64,000 nt of DNA from Actinernus sp. WN-2022 (GCA_030867875.1 JAOWCC010001589.1:148835745-148899744); one strand, 5' to 3'; shown: positions 33,901 through 45,854, counted from the stretch's first letter. Numbers and translations: made by a program. The notes: generated by a model from the letters alone, not told the origin.

Positions 33901-36204
33901 AAGGAGCTCATTGGTGAAACAAGGAGAAAGGATGACTTCTGCCCCCGCAAACAACTAGAAAATCTTGTGGCCTCTTGTGATTGTCTGGACCTTCAGATGG
34001 ATGCTACTATTTTAGATGAGTCAACAGACAATAATCTAGTTCAAACTGTGACCGATAACAATGACACTCTAAACAAGATGTTGACTAAAGTTGATGACTT
34101 TGTCGAAAGGTTCACTGGAGAGGATTTAAGACACTCTGTAGTAAAGGAGATAAAAAGAAAATACAATTCTCAAATCAAAGCATTTGTCAGCAAAAAGACC
34201 AATGCTAGTGCTCGAGCCAGTGAAAAGGCAAAAACCTATGAGGACATTGACTGGGAGACGGTGATAAGAAATAATGATCTTCAAAAACTTTACGTCTCAC
34301 AGCTTGACCTTTATCTCCTCACAAACATGGGTCTATCCAAGAAAGACGTGATGAGAAAGGGTTTACGAAGGTAACAAAAATTGAAGAAATCAAAAACAAA
34401 TTATATTGCACTACAGAAATGAAATCCTCACAAGCAAGCAAGCCACACAAACATCCAGCAGTAAATGTGGCCTTGATATCACACTCCATCAGCAGTCCTC
34501 GTAGTGTAATAAAATTGCAAGTGCCTCCTTGGGGAGGACAAGTTAACAGACCACTCATTGGACCTTTGACGTTAACCAACACTTGCCCAATTGATAATTT
34601 TCTCACCATATTCTACTCAGTGATAAAGAATCACCCAAATGCATTGCAGCATATGCTTAATTCACCTGAACTATATGCAAGGACACTAGTAAAGGTTTCA
34701 AATCTCTTTGATCAGTCACAGTTTGCAGAGGGGAAGTGTGAATGGCTCAAACAGTTCCCTGGCCAGTTCAACTTGACACAGTCATCGTAGCTAAATTTGT
34801 ATGGAAACGAGGATGAGCTTTTTGTTTCTAGACTATTTCCAGTCCTGGGAACAAATTATACAAGTGTATGTGATTCCCCACACTGCCCAGCACAAGTGAA
34901 GCAGAACCATTCAAGGGGAATAGTCTTGAGGTATGAAGAAAGCTGTTCTTGTGTAACTTTAATAGTAATGATAAATACACAAGTTGATATTGAAAAAAAT
35001 TGATATAGTTATAATTATTGGCTTTTTTTTATAATGCCTATTACATAGTGAACATCGATCATACAGTAACTGGGTATATAGTTGTTTTTTTATTTCTGTA
35101 ATTAAGTTGACTGTTTCCAGTCATAGGTTATATTAAATCTATTTATCTTTTGTATATCTGTAGTTGTGCTGTAGGGATTCCACCACCTCAATTTCTACAA
35201 GATTCACTGACGCAATGGATGAAAACAGAACTACATACAAGCACGTGTGGCATGAGAATGAATGCTGTTTCCCCTGGTGCCAAGCACTATAAAGGGAGTT
35301 GTATTGTTCAAGATCCTATCACAGGCCAGCTTGGGTAGGTATTTTAGTATTGCACTAGCTTTTTAATACACAGTTGAATATAATATTGTATTACAACTGA
35401 CATCCAGTTGCATATTCATTTTAAAATTGCATCTTTTAAACAAATCAAGTACTGGTAAAATAAATATTGTTTGAGATCCATAATATTTTTCTTACAGGCA
35501 AACAATGCAGGCCTACTGTGCTGGGGTCCGCAGCAATTGCAGCAGAGTATTTGCTTCAGGAAGTCTACCACCTTATTAGATAATGTCATTGGATATATTT
35601 GCACAACAGGGCATATTGTCCCATCCCAGTGATCTGCCAAACAACTTGGTTCTCCTGAGTGAAAGGTGCATAATTTGCCTAACATGATATTTACATTTTG
35701 AAATATTTGGCATCAATAAATATATACACAAATAAAATTGCATTCAAACCATATCTACATGTGGATAGAGGTTCGGACAATAAACATATAGATGCAAATC
35801 CTAGTAAACCTGATATAATGACTAGGAACTTGTGTTTTTCATGTTTTGTTTTGTTTTGTTTGAATCTCACTACTGTAATTTAATGCTATTTCATCAAGTT
35901 TTTCGTATGTATAACCTCCCTGGTATATTAAACTTTCGAACTCTGTACAAAGTATTAAAACAACCTAACAAATTTCTTATAATATTATATTTTTTTAAAC
36001 AGGTACAGTCTGTTTGGCTTGACTTTTTGGAATGGTGGCCACTATAGAGCAGCTCTCACAATCAATCAAGCTTGGCATACATATGATGGGCTATTGGAGA
36101 GACAGACTAGAGGAAAGGGACTTCATGTGTGTGTTGGGATATCAAATACTCCTCAGGGATATGTGATGTCTCACTGCATCTACATCCAAGATCAGCTACT
36201 ATGA
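30960..36204 (+). pseudogene. Long six-exon transposon gene, U3 copy (several lesions)
   Basis: Exons by homology with U1: 30960-32945, 33095-33215, 33366-34930, 35164-35334, 35511-35665 and 36003-36204. All splice sites are kept. Lesions: one base lost near 31332 (frame shift after LYLDNNG), a frame shift near 34348, a TAG at 34788-34790 in place of Gln, and an 8-bp insertion in exon 5 near 35577. DDK, D...ExK, TNTCPIDN and GGHYRA motifs can still be read. The second copy is useful because the conserved exon borders support the splice model. Confidence 0.75.
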
Positions 36205-36477
36205 TACTTGGTATTTTAACATTTCAAATGCTATTCTTTTTGTTACAGTTTGTTATATGTGTTATATGTTTTTTATATTGACTGTTCCTGTAATTCAGTT
36301 CTCAACTGCAAGAGGTCCAATATTAAAACACGTATTATTATTGTTACATTATTGTTTTTTCATCACAAACAAAATTGATATGCTGCAAAATTTTTATATT
36401 TACCTTATAAAAAACAAAATTCCCAGCGATCAAATGAAAAAAAATAAAGGATTTCATCTTCGAAACTCCCCACCCCG

Positions 36478-36506
36478 CCCCCATCACTTTTCTAATGGTC
36501 CGTCCC
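36478..36506. repeat. Right terminal inverted repeat of the 8-kb transposon (U3)
   Basis: Inverted partner of 28484-28512, followed by TTA (36507-36509). Confidence 0.93.
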
Positions 36507-36509
36507 TTA

Positions 36510-37460
36510 CCTCTAGAGATAATTAGCGAAGGGCTCCATGTGGTCATGTGTGGGCTTCCTAGTCAGCTAGCTAATGTTGGTGTACATATCATGTGTCCTA
36601 TCTTTAATGATGCTACACGATGAAGAAATTTAGAGAAGTTGGGGAAGCAAAGAAAAAAAGTGTCAATATCAAAACTAAAACAACCTCTGAGTTAATGTGC
36701 TACATGCCGGACCATTGAAGTAGCAAGAAACTGGCATATTTCCACGCCGCTTGCGGAGCTCGGTATGTAAGTTTATATGTACACAAATAGAAAACCACTC
36801 AAAGTTGTCAAAGAGGTGCTTAGTCAAGACATCAAAGATAAGATGGGAAGGAAAATATATCGAAAGCCGGAAAGGCGAGCATTTGCAAAGATAAGACTTA
36901 TTAATGTTGTATTGTTTCAGCACGTGCTTCAATTGACGCGTAATTTCGAAATACAGTATCGGTACCGAAAGACTCGGAATCGGAAATAAGTATCTGTGCT
37001 GAAAGAATGTATCAGTCTTTGATCTGTCAGATGACCTTCCAAATTGCTATTTTCAGTACTGCAGCCACCACCACAACCGATTAAACCTGATCGCTACGCG
37101 CTAGGAAAAGCACGGTTTTCTGCATTCGCTTAATAAACAGCCAAACGAACTTTGAAGCGATTGCAAATAGCCGGGGCATTATTAAAATCCTAATGAAAGT
37201 TCATTAAAACTTTACTAAAACACGGACTAATGATAGATACATGTAGGAGATTTAAAACATTGTACTGTAGATCGAAATGTTTGTTTGTTTAGTTATATGC
37301 GTGCAAGGGCCGATTCTCATTCTATCGGCACCGATTCAATCGGGTGGACCTTCAGTGTCATCGGAATCGGATCTATTACCGAATGATCGGAATCGGTCAG
37401 GACCGATTCCGATATTTGGACGCGCTCCCTAATATAGGCCAAGAACTAGTTGCCAACAAT
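36510..37460. other. Non-coding unit region after the transposon (U3)
   Basis: Matches 11520-12470 in U1; no supported gene. The CCGATTC-rich cluster is at about 37310-37420. Confidence 0.5.
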
Positions 37461-37985
37461 TTATCCGAAAGGCCAGAATCCACAACTAGGTGTTCCAAGT
37501 CCAAAAAGATGAACACTCGCTGATCCTGGGAGGAATGTTTCTTCATGGAGAAGTATGTCACAGCAGCCAATCACAAAGTCCTGGAGACCACCAGAATCCT
37601 CTAAAAACAACGGCCACCATGGAGCCGAAGGCCAAAATGGGACAACTAAAGTGCCACACTCGAGTCCATAAATCATATGTCTCAAAACTCTGGGAATGAG
37701 AAAAATCGGAAGAACAAGCCAGTTATTCTCTCCTGACCATGCGACGGTAAAAGAGTCCACACATTCACATCCTGGGCAGAGCCACCGTGAACAGAAACGC
37801 AGTAACTGCTTTGAATGCATGCTAGCAAAGCGGTCAACAATGTGTGTGTCCCCATATGGAATCCAACTCCCGAAAATGTATAGGGTTGTTAAGCATCCAA
37901 TCATCAGTTTCGATTACACGTGACCAGTAGTGTGCACGACAATTGAGGTGACGTGGAATCCACTCAGGGAAGAGTAACTGTTTGA
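37461..37985 (-). pseudogene. Fragment of a YR-retroelement polyprotein (U3)
   Basis: Same fragment as in U1, with an extra 3 bp near 37888. Confidence 0.66.
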
Positions 37986-39552
37986 CTATCATTTCAAAAT
38001 ACAGTAGAGTGATTTAAACAAACTTAACAGGGTATTATTAACAAGAAAATAATGTACACTATTAGACCGTAACTCCTGTTTTCTTTTGTTCCTGCAGCAG
38101 TTATAAACACTGACTATTATCACTGTTAGTATTGAAACAATGCCCACATTTATTGAAATCACTTTGCATGGACAAACCGTTACCATGTCTTATTCCTATA
38201 CAGTTTAACTGTGAAATAGAACTGATATATAAGCACTCAACATAACATAACAAAGTCATTTCTTCATAACAAAGTCGGCACTTCATGTTAATTGCTTCAC
38301 GAAAAGTAGGTGTCATAACAACAAGTGGAAATTCAGCTGGATAGCGCTTCTTAGCGACTTCAAAAATATTTTTCATCCGGGCAGGAGAAAGAGCTGATTT
38401 GCTTTTTACAATTCCTTTGTACTTTCTAGAACCACCCGCTAAGCTAGACATACTTAGTTCTTTTTTTATTGGAGGAGCCGTCCAGCAATTTACAAACAAA
38501 GGTGGTACAATTGTTTGAATTAGCAACAGCATAAGTTAGAAATTCCTTTGAAATTTGACCTCTATTTGGCATGCTAGCATTGATACCTGTGGGAAAACGT
38601 TCCTGGAGTTCTACGTTAGGTGACCTAACATCACTGGTAGCAGCAGCAAAATTTAGAAATTCCTTTGAAATCTGACCTATTTGGCATACTAGCATTGCCA
38701 CCTGTGGGAAAACATTCGTGGAGTTCTACGTAAGGTGACATAACCTCATTGGTAGGCGCACTCGCAGCAATGGGCAGAATGGATGTAGACAGTGGTGTGA
38801 GTGGATCTACATCACTGGTAAACGGTGGATATCTCTGACGGTGTGGCATAACCTCACTGGTAGATGTACTTCTCCCAGCAATGGGTGTAGGCATTGGAAT
38901 TACTGGCATACTTTGCATACTTTCGGACTCCGGTTTGATGCCCTTCGTCATTGCCCTTGCGTGAAGAAGGTGATTTCTTTCTTTCAATACAGCAAGCATC
39001 ATGTTTTGGTTGGCCAATATCTTCTCCTGGGTGGCCTTTAATGTCTCCACCTGTTCGGTCAGCTCCATCTTTTCCAAGACTTCCTCTATATCATCATACT
39101 TAAAAACATAGGAAAAAAACCGCAATAATTGTTGAAGTTAAGGATGCGTTCTTCCGAAAAAAGAATACAACGAAAACTAAAAGGTAAACAAAAATAAATA
39201 CTCCCAAAAGTAGCGCTTACTTTCTAATTCCAGAACAGTGATATGTACACGATTTTGCTGTATTCTTTTTCGGAATACTGACCCTAAAAAACGCACCCTA
39301 AAAATATTTTTACAATATTCATGTTCACTGTAACTTGTGCAAATTTATCTTACCGCATCGTCTTCTTCGTCTGCTTCTAAATACGATAGTCTACGTTTTG
39401 CTACAATCGTGTCCGTACTGTTATAAGAGTCGACTGGTGATGGTGGACTGGTCTCTTCGATGCTTGTCGTCATCTTTTTCTGGGCCATTTTCCAGTACCA
39501 TTGTTGGCCGGTCATGAACACAATCTGTCTCTTCTCCTTCATACTCTTCTCC

Positions 39553-39688
39553 TTCATACTCTTCTCTCACATACTCATACTCAACAACCAAGTCATTTTC
39601 AAGTGTGACCTATAAATTAATTCATACTCTTCTCTCACATACTCATACTCAACAACCAAGTCATTTTCAAGTGTGACCTATAAATTAA
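39553..39688. repeat. 68-bp tandem duplication at the BEN exon 3 acceptor (U3)
   Basis: 39553-39620 and 39621-39688 are near-identical and duplicate the exon 3 acceptor region. Confidence 0.88.
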
Positions 39689-39814
39689 TGTAAAATGTAA
39701 ACAACAACGGTTTTGAAAGCGTTCACTTCCCGTTCGTTAAAGTTTTTTGGCGCCTGTTTAAATGGATTTTCGTGAAGGACGCTGAGCTATATACGACACA
39801 CATATATAAAATTA

Positions 39815-39900
39815 ATTACTTCTACACTATTAACCACAGACTGCCGTTGTTTGGGACAAATAGTTTATTGAGCAACCTAGTCGATAAACTGGTTGAGAGG
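39815..39900 (-). repeat. B2 repeat of the Ngaro-like element
   Basis: 86 bp, same as 40078-40163 in direct orientation. Confidence 0.9.
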
Positions 39901-39918
39901 CGGGTTTGGGCGGGAGGG

Positions 39919-40080
39919 TAAACTAACAAACCGGCGTGGCACGACTGGTCGTTGGCTGAGCGAGAGAGAGAGCAATCTGAGACCATTCGTGCACGGAGCA
40001 GTTAGTTTAGCCTAGCCCCAGACATGTGTCTCTCATTACGGTAATTAACAATCATCACTGCACGTCATCATTGAACAATT
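39919..40080 (-). repeat. A2 repeat of the Ngaro-like element
   Basis: 162 bp, same as 44050-44211 in direct orientation with a few mismatches. Abuts B1 through a shared ATT. Confidence 0.9.
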
Positions 40081-40163
40081 ACTTCTACACTATTAACCAC
40101 AGACTGCCGTTGTTTGGGACAAATAGTTTATTGAGCAACCTAGTCGATAAACTGGTTGAGAGG
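40078..40163 (-). repeat. B1 repeat of the Ngaro-like element
   Basis: 86 bp, direct copy of 39815-39900, on the gene side of A2. Confidence 0.9.
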
Positions 40164-40267
40164 CCAAAAGTTGGAGCCCAAACATGCGGTAGATTGTGGT
40201 TTGAAGTATAGAGGGTAAATGTAAAAGTCGGTCAGAGGAAACGCATCGTAACGTATAGTGACGAAGA

Positions 40268-41293
40268 TCACCTAACGCGAGAAAGATATGCCGCCATGTG
40301 GCTGGCTGCTGCTTGTTTTTGAACATCGGACATGTCTAAATAAACCAAATAAGCGTCACTTTGCCAATCGCCTTGAACCTTAATGAGCTCGGACGGAACC
40401 CGCGCTTCAAATGCAAAAGAGGCGCCGCCGCGTCGAAAACTATGCGCGGAATACTGTGAAGCGTCAAGTCCCTTGATTTTAAAAAGTTTAGAAATAAAGG
40501 CACTGAACTGAGAATACGTAATAGGCTGGAACGAATTGGCGGATTTAACCGAAAATAGTGGGGCATGCCGTGGCAAATCATTAATGTGCAAATGATTTAC
40601 AAGCGCTGCCAAGGGACACAAACAGTCTCCTGGCACGCGTGGCAGAGGTAATGTAAGAAGGCGTTCCCGAAACTGGATAGTTTTGGTTTCGCGCACTGTA
40701 AGGAATGCGAAATCTGAGTCAAAACGGAGATCTGAGTGCAACAATAGCTTAGGATTTGTGACGGAAGTCTTGTCAGCTACCAAATTGGATTTGCGGAGAA
40801 ACGAAAAGAAAGCGACTAAAAAGAGTGCCCACATTGCTGCTTGAAGTGGATTACATAGATCAAATAAAGGGAAAATATCGCGAAGCAAGAGCGGTGTAAT
40901 AGGGGCCTTGCGTTCTGTAGCGGTTCCCAAATGCAGCTTAGTGCCTTTGAGTAATAATGTGAAACGATAATCGTGATCCCAAGTTAACTGGTGGCCTAGT
41001 AACTTATGCATGTGTTTTATGCTGCTGATGTGATTCAAAATAGTACCATATGCCCGTCTGCACGCGACGAGGTGCGCTACGTATCTGGTTATTAACTGGA
41101 CCGAGACAGGAAAGGGGGCTGATGAAATGGCCTCGCAGCATGCGCAGTATATCTTAATATGGGAGTTAAGATTATTTTTGCTTGACTCGGCATAAGCAGT
41201 ACTGATAAGCGACCGTCCCAGTTCGTCAAGGTCATGGACATTGAGGCTTGAGCGTGGTGTCAGATCTGTGAACAAATAAAATTGAAGAACCAT
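40268..41293 (-). CDS. Tyrosine recombinase (YR) of the Ngaro-like element
   Basis: 341 codons. C-terminal catalytic signature: FLRKSNLV (first Arg), AHSFRRGGAS (His-x-x-Arg) and GDWQSDAYLVYLD (Tyr nucleophile). Such enzymes integrate a circular DNA intermediate by site-specific recombination with a short overlap. The N-terminal half resembles a SAM-like core-binding domain of XerC/D-type recombinases. The frame is open throughout. Its start overlaps the end of the preceding frame within about 20 bp, so translation may depend on readthrough, reinitiation or a spliced transcript. Confidence 0.88.
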   Translation of the reverse strand: MVLQFYLFTDLTPRSSLNVHDLDELGRSLISTAYAESSKNNLNSHIKIYCACCEAISSAPFPVSVQLITRYVAHLVACRRAYGTILNHISSIKHMHKLLGHQLTWDHDYRFTLLLKGTKLHLGTATERKAPITPLLLRDIFPLFDLCNPLQAAMWALFLVAFFSFLRKSNLVADKTSVTNPKLLLHSDLRFDSDFAFLTVRETKTIQFRERLLTLPLPRVPGDCLCPLAALVNHLHINDLPRHAPLFSVKSANSFQPITYSQFSAFISKLFKIKGLDASQYSAHSFRRGGASFAFEARVPSELIKVQGDWQSDAYLVYLDMSDVQKQAAASHMAAYLSRVR

Positions 41294-41310
41294 TGGTTCG
41301 TAAATTTAAC

Positions 41311-43047
41311 CTAAATAACTTCGAATGTTAAGTCTGCGTTGTCCACGGAAATCATAACATAAGGGACTGCCCTGTCACGCGTTAATTCGCGAAACTTCAG
41401 GGGGAAAGATGGGTGGGAGTCCCATCGACTGAGACAATCCGACAATTCGTTGTGGATCCCCGGAATATGCATCACGAGTAGTTCCAGATCAAATTTGGCT
41501 GCAGAGAACCAAAGTTGTCGCAGACATTGCTGCATGAATTCATCTTTAGTGCGGCCAGAATTTACAACTGTAACTGCCGCTTCGTTATCGCATGATAACT
41601 GAAATCTGAGCCCTCTTAGCTGAGGAGCCCATTTCTTCACTGCCATTACAAGCACGTAGAGTTCCAACGCATTAATATGTAACCTTTTCTCAGCTATATA
41701 GGAGGGGAGAGCAAACGAAACGCATTGATCGCGGCAAGTTGCACCGCCTCGTTGTAGAGACGCGTCGGTCGTGAACATGATGTCCCTAAAGTCACAAGCC
41801 TGTAATTTGATGATAGACGTCCCGTTAAACTGTGGCAGAAACTTGATCCACCACGCAATGTCAGCACGTAACTCATTAGAAATCGAAAAAGGAGTGCTCT
41901 TGTCCGGAAGGGATCGAAGACAATTAAGCATGCGAGACATGAAAATTCTTCCAGGGCGAACGCATGCAGTAATAAAGGAGAGTTTCCCTAGTAATGATTG
42001 CAGTTGTCTCTTGTTGAAAGATAACACATTGAGCCAGTGAGATAATTCATGTTTTAACTCTCCAACCCTATCGGGTGGGACTTGCAATGACATTTGTTCG
42101 GTGTCAACCAGAATACCCATACATAACATTCGAGTGGAAGGAGACCAATCTTTTTCAGGGGAAGATTGCAAACCGAGTTCGTCGAATAGAGATTGTAAAC
42201 GAGTAAAAGCCACCTGAGCGATACATGGAGATTCGGCGCCATAAAAATCGTCAAGGTACACATCTGCAGTAAATCCAGCCTGCGTAAACATATAGATGAC
42301 TGCTTGTGTAGTTCGCTAGCAAATAAGCGCCGATGACCTCAATCCGAAGGGGCAGCGAATGTCAAAGTACAGAGCTCCGTCCCACTGAAAACCCAAATAA
42401 CAGTAATCCTTTGGGTCTACCGGGAACTGACGGTAGGCTCGCTGCAGGTCTTTTTTATAAATATGACATCCCTGACCCTTCCGTAAAATAAACTCACAAA
42501 GCCGGTCGATTCCCGGTAGCCGTAGTTGAAATTCACTGTCTAAGTATTTAGATTTTGAAATGCCGTCGTTTACGGAGGCCGATTTCGGGAAGCTCAAGTC
42601 CATCACGACCCGGCGTTTTGTCGAACCACGTTTGGGTACTGTCTGAAGCGGGGAAAAGATGAGCGGCTGGTGTAAAGGATTTGTAAGGAAAGTACCCGCA
42701 ATTGCTCCAAAACCCATTTCCGTCTCTAAATAGTGGTCCACGTGCTCTCTATATTCTCGAGCCGACTTGTGATTTGCCTGAGATGATTTAGGGTTAACAG
42801 CAGAACTGTAGTTAATGGGCCATCCGTAAGCAAGGAATTCTGCCACGATTCGATCTGAATAGTCCTGGAGGTACGCCCCCCAAACCGGGATGTGCAATTG
42901 AGTAGACACGCGGATTCGGGCCCCAAAGGCATTCGGTAATGGGGACTGGCATGCTAGCAAATGCGCTATCACTGCAGAAACAGAAAATGAATTACAAGGC
43001 GTGCTGCCCGTGTCCGTGTTCGTGTCCATGTCCGAGTCGGTGGTCAT
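41311..43047 (-). pseudogene. Reverse transcriptase-RNase H of the Ngaro-like element (one nonsense codon)
   Basis: One frame apart from a TAG at 42316-42318 (SSALIC-stop-RTTQAV), probably from CAG. RT motifs: VVMDLSFPKSASVND, KKDLQRAYRQFPVDP, FGLRSSALIC and the catalytic VYLDDFYG. RNase H follows with TTDASLQRGG, INALELY and SCDNEAAV (Asp, Glu, Asp). It ends with a segment PGIHNELSDCLSRWDSHP typical of DIRS-type polyproteins. Would copy the element's RNA into DNA. Confidence 0.86.
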
Positions 43048-43089
43048 TCCGGGATTGATTACTCGCCGTGTATCACATATTGCAGATAG

Positions 43090-43922
43090 TCACTGCCCCG
43101 GAATTGGCATACGCCGTTTTGGGCACTGAAGCATCGGGTGTTCAGTGGATTTACATACACGGCAAACATGCTGCGGGGCGTAAGTGGCGTCTGATGAAAC
43201 ACAAGAGCATGAGCCAGTATAGTTCCAGGTCTGACAACCTTTGGCTGGGTCAGTTGATTTGAATGAAGGCGACGATGATTGCTGAGTCCGCTGGAATGAA
43301 GATGATGATTTAGATTGGTGACTGCGTAAGTCCGAGTGTTTGAAGAAAGTAGTAGACATTTCGCGCATGTCGTTATCATCATCCCAGTCGAGGCGGTGCA
43401 ACTCCACGAGTCTTGCGATATGCCCATAAAAACTGCGCACGCTCGCCCAGGAGTAATCGATGGCCTTGACCATCAATAACTCCAGAAGCGAGTGCATCTG
43501 GTTCCTACGGACATCCTCGTATTTTCGTATCATTGCCAAAAAACCCGCGACGAACTCGGAGAGTTCTAGCTTGGAATACTCACTTTTGCCGGAGGATCCA
43601 GGAACAAAATCTTGCGGCCAGTCTATTGACCGCTTTTTGGTTGTTTCGGTGGCAGAAGAAGCTTGATCTGAAGAGGGCGTTACCGCAGAGCGTTTCAACC
43701 GCATAACCTCCAGCTCTAGTGCAAGTTTTTCCTTTTGTAGCTTGACCAACTCAAGTTCTTTGGTAATATCAACTGCGACTTGGGAGGAAACCTCTGCTGC
43801 TCCGCTAGGCGGTGGAAGCTCCTCTAGATCCAATTACATGAACTGACTGAACAGATCTTGCTCTGTCTCTGAGGATTTGGTAGTCCGGCGTCTAGCTCCG
43901 CTACGGGTTGCTTGTTGAGACA
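43090..43922 (-). pseudogene. Gag-like protein of the Ngaro-like element (nonsense near start)
   Basis: Likely original start at 43922 (MSQQATRSGARRR), with a TAA at 43834-43836 before LDLEELPPPSG; the remaining frame is 43090-43833. A coiled-coil segment (KLQKEKLALELEVMRLKR) is followed by a helical region and a Cys/His cluster near the end (CQTWNYTGSCSC, then HVCRVCKSTEHPMLQCPKR) like the zinc-finger tail of DIRS/Ngaro Gag. Confidence 0.75.
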
Positions 43923-44049
43923 TCAGTGATACGCGATAATAGAGAGAGTGGGAGTCGTCGCTAGAGTGTGACACAAAAGTCGAGAGGGCGAACGGTCCCG
44001 ATTGCGAATGAGACTGCTAGATAAAGGTAGAGAGAGGAGTAAACTCCAG

Positions 44050-44211
44050 TAAACTAACAAACCGGCGTGGCACGACTGGTCGTTGGCTGAGCGAGAGAGA
44101 AAGCAATCTGAGACCGTTCGTGCACGGAGCAGTTAGTTTAGCCTAGCCCCAGACATGTGTCTCTCATTACGGTAATTAACAATCATCACTGCACGTAATC
44201 ATTGAACGATT
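44050..44211 (-). repeat. A1 repeat (5' end) of the Ngaro-like element
   Basis: 162 bp, direct copy of 39919-40080. It is the 5' terminus on the minus strand. Confidence 0.9.
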
Positions 44212-44278
44212 AAATTCTTAATTCAACTAAGATAAATAGAAATATTTAGAAAAGTAGCATTACAAAGATAATTACAAT

Positions 44279-45455
44279 AGCAGTATATGAAAAAATAGAT
44301 TCAGATAATGAAGCGTGCGGTGGTTAGAGGAGCAATGAGCTTTCGAGCTAACCACCGCCACATGATCATGAAAAGTTGAAAAAAATAGTTATATCGGGTG
44401 TCAAGGCTACGAAAATTATTTTTTTGCAGGGATTATAGCATGATAGTCGGAGCAGAGTGAAAAACAGTAATGACAACAGAAATTCAATAATTAGTTGCTA
44501 AAAAACATAAAGTTAGACCTGTGACTTGAGAAGAAATATTTTGTAGCGCCTTTTAAACTGTAGATAGCCTAAGTTTTTTATATCAACAGAAATATCTTCC
44601 GATATTTTAGAGAGAGAGAATTTAAATGTATGCAAACCATAGTTAGTTCTTACTTTGGGGGTATTGTAAGAATGTACATCAGATGCCCTTTTCAGATGCC
44701 CGTAGACTGCGTTTGGTTTATTACGATTAACGGTACTCAGTTTTCGCGATTAAACGGTACATTACGGTCATTACAATGAGAAGGTAAGTGCATTGATTCG
44801 TATTGCTATGCTTGAGAATTAATATATACAATATTCAGGAAAGCATAACCACTTTAGTCAGAGCTACATAAAGACCTAGAAGCTCAGTGATTGAGGTTTG
44901 CTATTTTATTTTCAGCTTAAGTTTATGCTTGTTGTTATCCTTGCTGAGGCAAATCAGTGTTATTAACGCGATATTTGTTTCGGTGGAGTGCTATAGCGCA
45001 TACATTGTACTAAAGGATAGAATTGATAAGCAAGCATTCATTTGATCTCCAATTAAATACCATAAACAGTATTAAATCACTGAGCTTCTATAGGTCTTTT
45101 TTTTTTTTAAACTCTGAAGTCTGGAGTAAAAAAGTGTCTGAATTATGATAGCCCTCCGCTCGGCCATCGTAAACTAGTGAGGATTTAAAAAGAATTGTAA
45201 CTGATATCTTACAATAAAGAGATTGCCCTAGGGATAAAAGAGCGTGTATGTCTTTTTAGTAGCAGAAGCAACAGGGGGCCGGCCTTTCCTAGATCTAATA
45301 AAAGTCACGGGCTGAGGGATGGACTCGTTGCAATGGTTTGTGAAGTCACTTTGGATCTGTCCTTTCGTATTCCCGTATATAAGTAAACCTTCCAGCTTTG
45401 CTTTAGTGACGGTAAGAAGGCACGACAATATAATTATACTCAGCCTTTGGGATTA
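44279..45455. mobile_element. 1.18-kb insert of unknown origin (U3 only)
   Basis: Interrupts the unit sequence between TAATTACAAT and ACTTTGTTCTG, which are joined in all other units. No clear terminal repeats or target duplication, and no domain in a 66-codon minus frame (45228-45428). Inside are a hairpin with 11-bp arms (GCGGTGGTTAG and its complement, about 44315-44357) and a wider inverted repeat (about 44870-44893 against 45074-45099, AGAAGCTCAGTGATT). Confidence 0.6.
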
Positions 45456-45587
45456 ACTTTGTTCTGTAAATTAATGGCAAAAAGGAAGAAAAGTAAATTA
45501 CTGAAGCAGTCATTTTCTTTGACGGTCCCCTTCACAGCTGCCTCATTTGCGTCGCTGTAGCAAATACAGTCGCCTTTCTGTAGATGC

Positions 45588-45854
45588 TTTGGATGCTTTC
45601 TATTTGGGAAGTGCCTCTGTAAAATAGGGTGCTTTCTATCCAATGGTCGTTCCATCAAAGGTAACCTTACTATGGATATGGGAAGCGTAGAATTGAAAGC
45701 TTTTGAGTACCCAGCCCATTTTTGGATGCTTTCTATTTGGGAAGTGCCTCTGTAAAATAGGGTGCTTTTCTATCCAATGGTCGTTCCATCAAAGGTAACC
45801 TTACTATGGATATGGGAAGCGTAGAATTGAAAGCTTTTGAGTACCCAGCCCATT
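45588..45854. repeat. 133-bp tandem duplication in BEN exon 2 (U3)
   Basis: 45588-45720 and 45721-45854, nearly identical; the second has one extra T. It breaks the exon. Confidence 0.92.

Larger units (their letters stand above)
28484..36506. mobile_element. Complete 8,023-bp DNA transposon with TTA target duplication
   Basis: Bounded by 29-bp perfect terminal inverted repeats starting GGGACGGACC and flanked by TTA on both sides (28481-28483 and 36507-36509). The uninterrupted site with a single TTA is seen at 20110, 50078 and 58052 in sister units, which defines the insertion directly. It carries two divergent genes, a SAM-domain protein and a long six-exon protein, both broken here. A TTA duplication and GGG-start termini resemble PIF/Harbinger elements, but no Harbinger transposase or Myb-like protein is seen, and TTAA-type piggyBac or Kolobok is not supported by the boundaries. 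Confidence 0.92.
39815..44211 (-). mobile_element. Ngaro-like tyrosine-recombinase retrotransposon (4,397 bp)
   Basis: Minus-strand order is A1 repeat, gag, reverse transcriptase-RNase H, tyrosine recombinase, B1, A2, B2. This split-direct-repeat layout is diagnostic for Ngaro/PAT-type elements as opposed to DIRS1 with inverted termini. No methyltransferase domain is visible, which also favours Ngaro. B1 and A2 share the trinucleotide ATT (40078-40080), the expected crossover overlap, and the unoccupied site in other units also contains ATT (GAATTCATTAAATTC). No target duplication, as expected. At least two in-frame stops make this copy defective. Confidence 0.88.

Noticed and set aside
28484..36506. 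PIF/Harbinger element
   Set aside because: TTA and GGG-type ends fit, but neither the Harbinger DDE transposase nor its Myb/SANT partner is visible. Not excluded as a distant relative.
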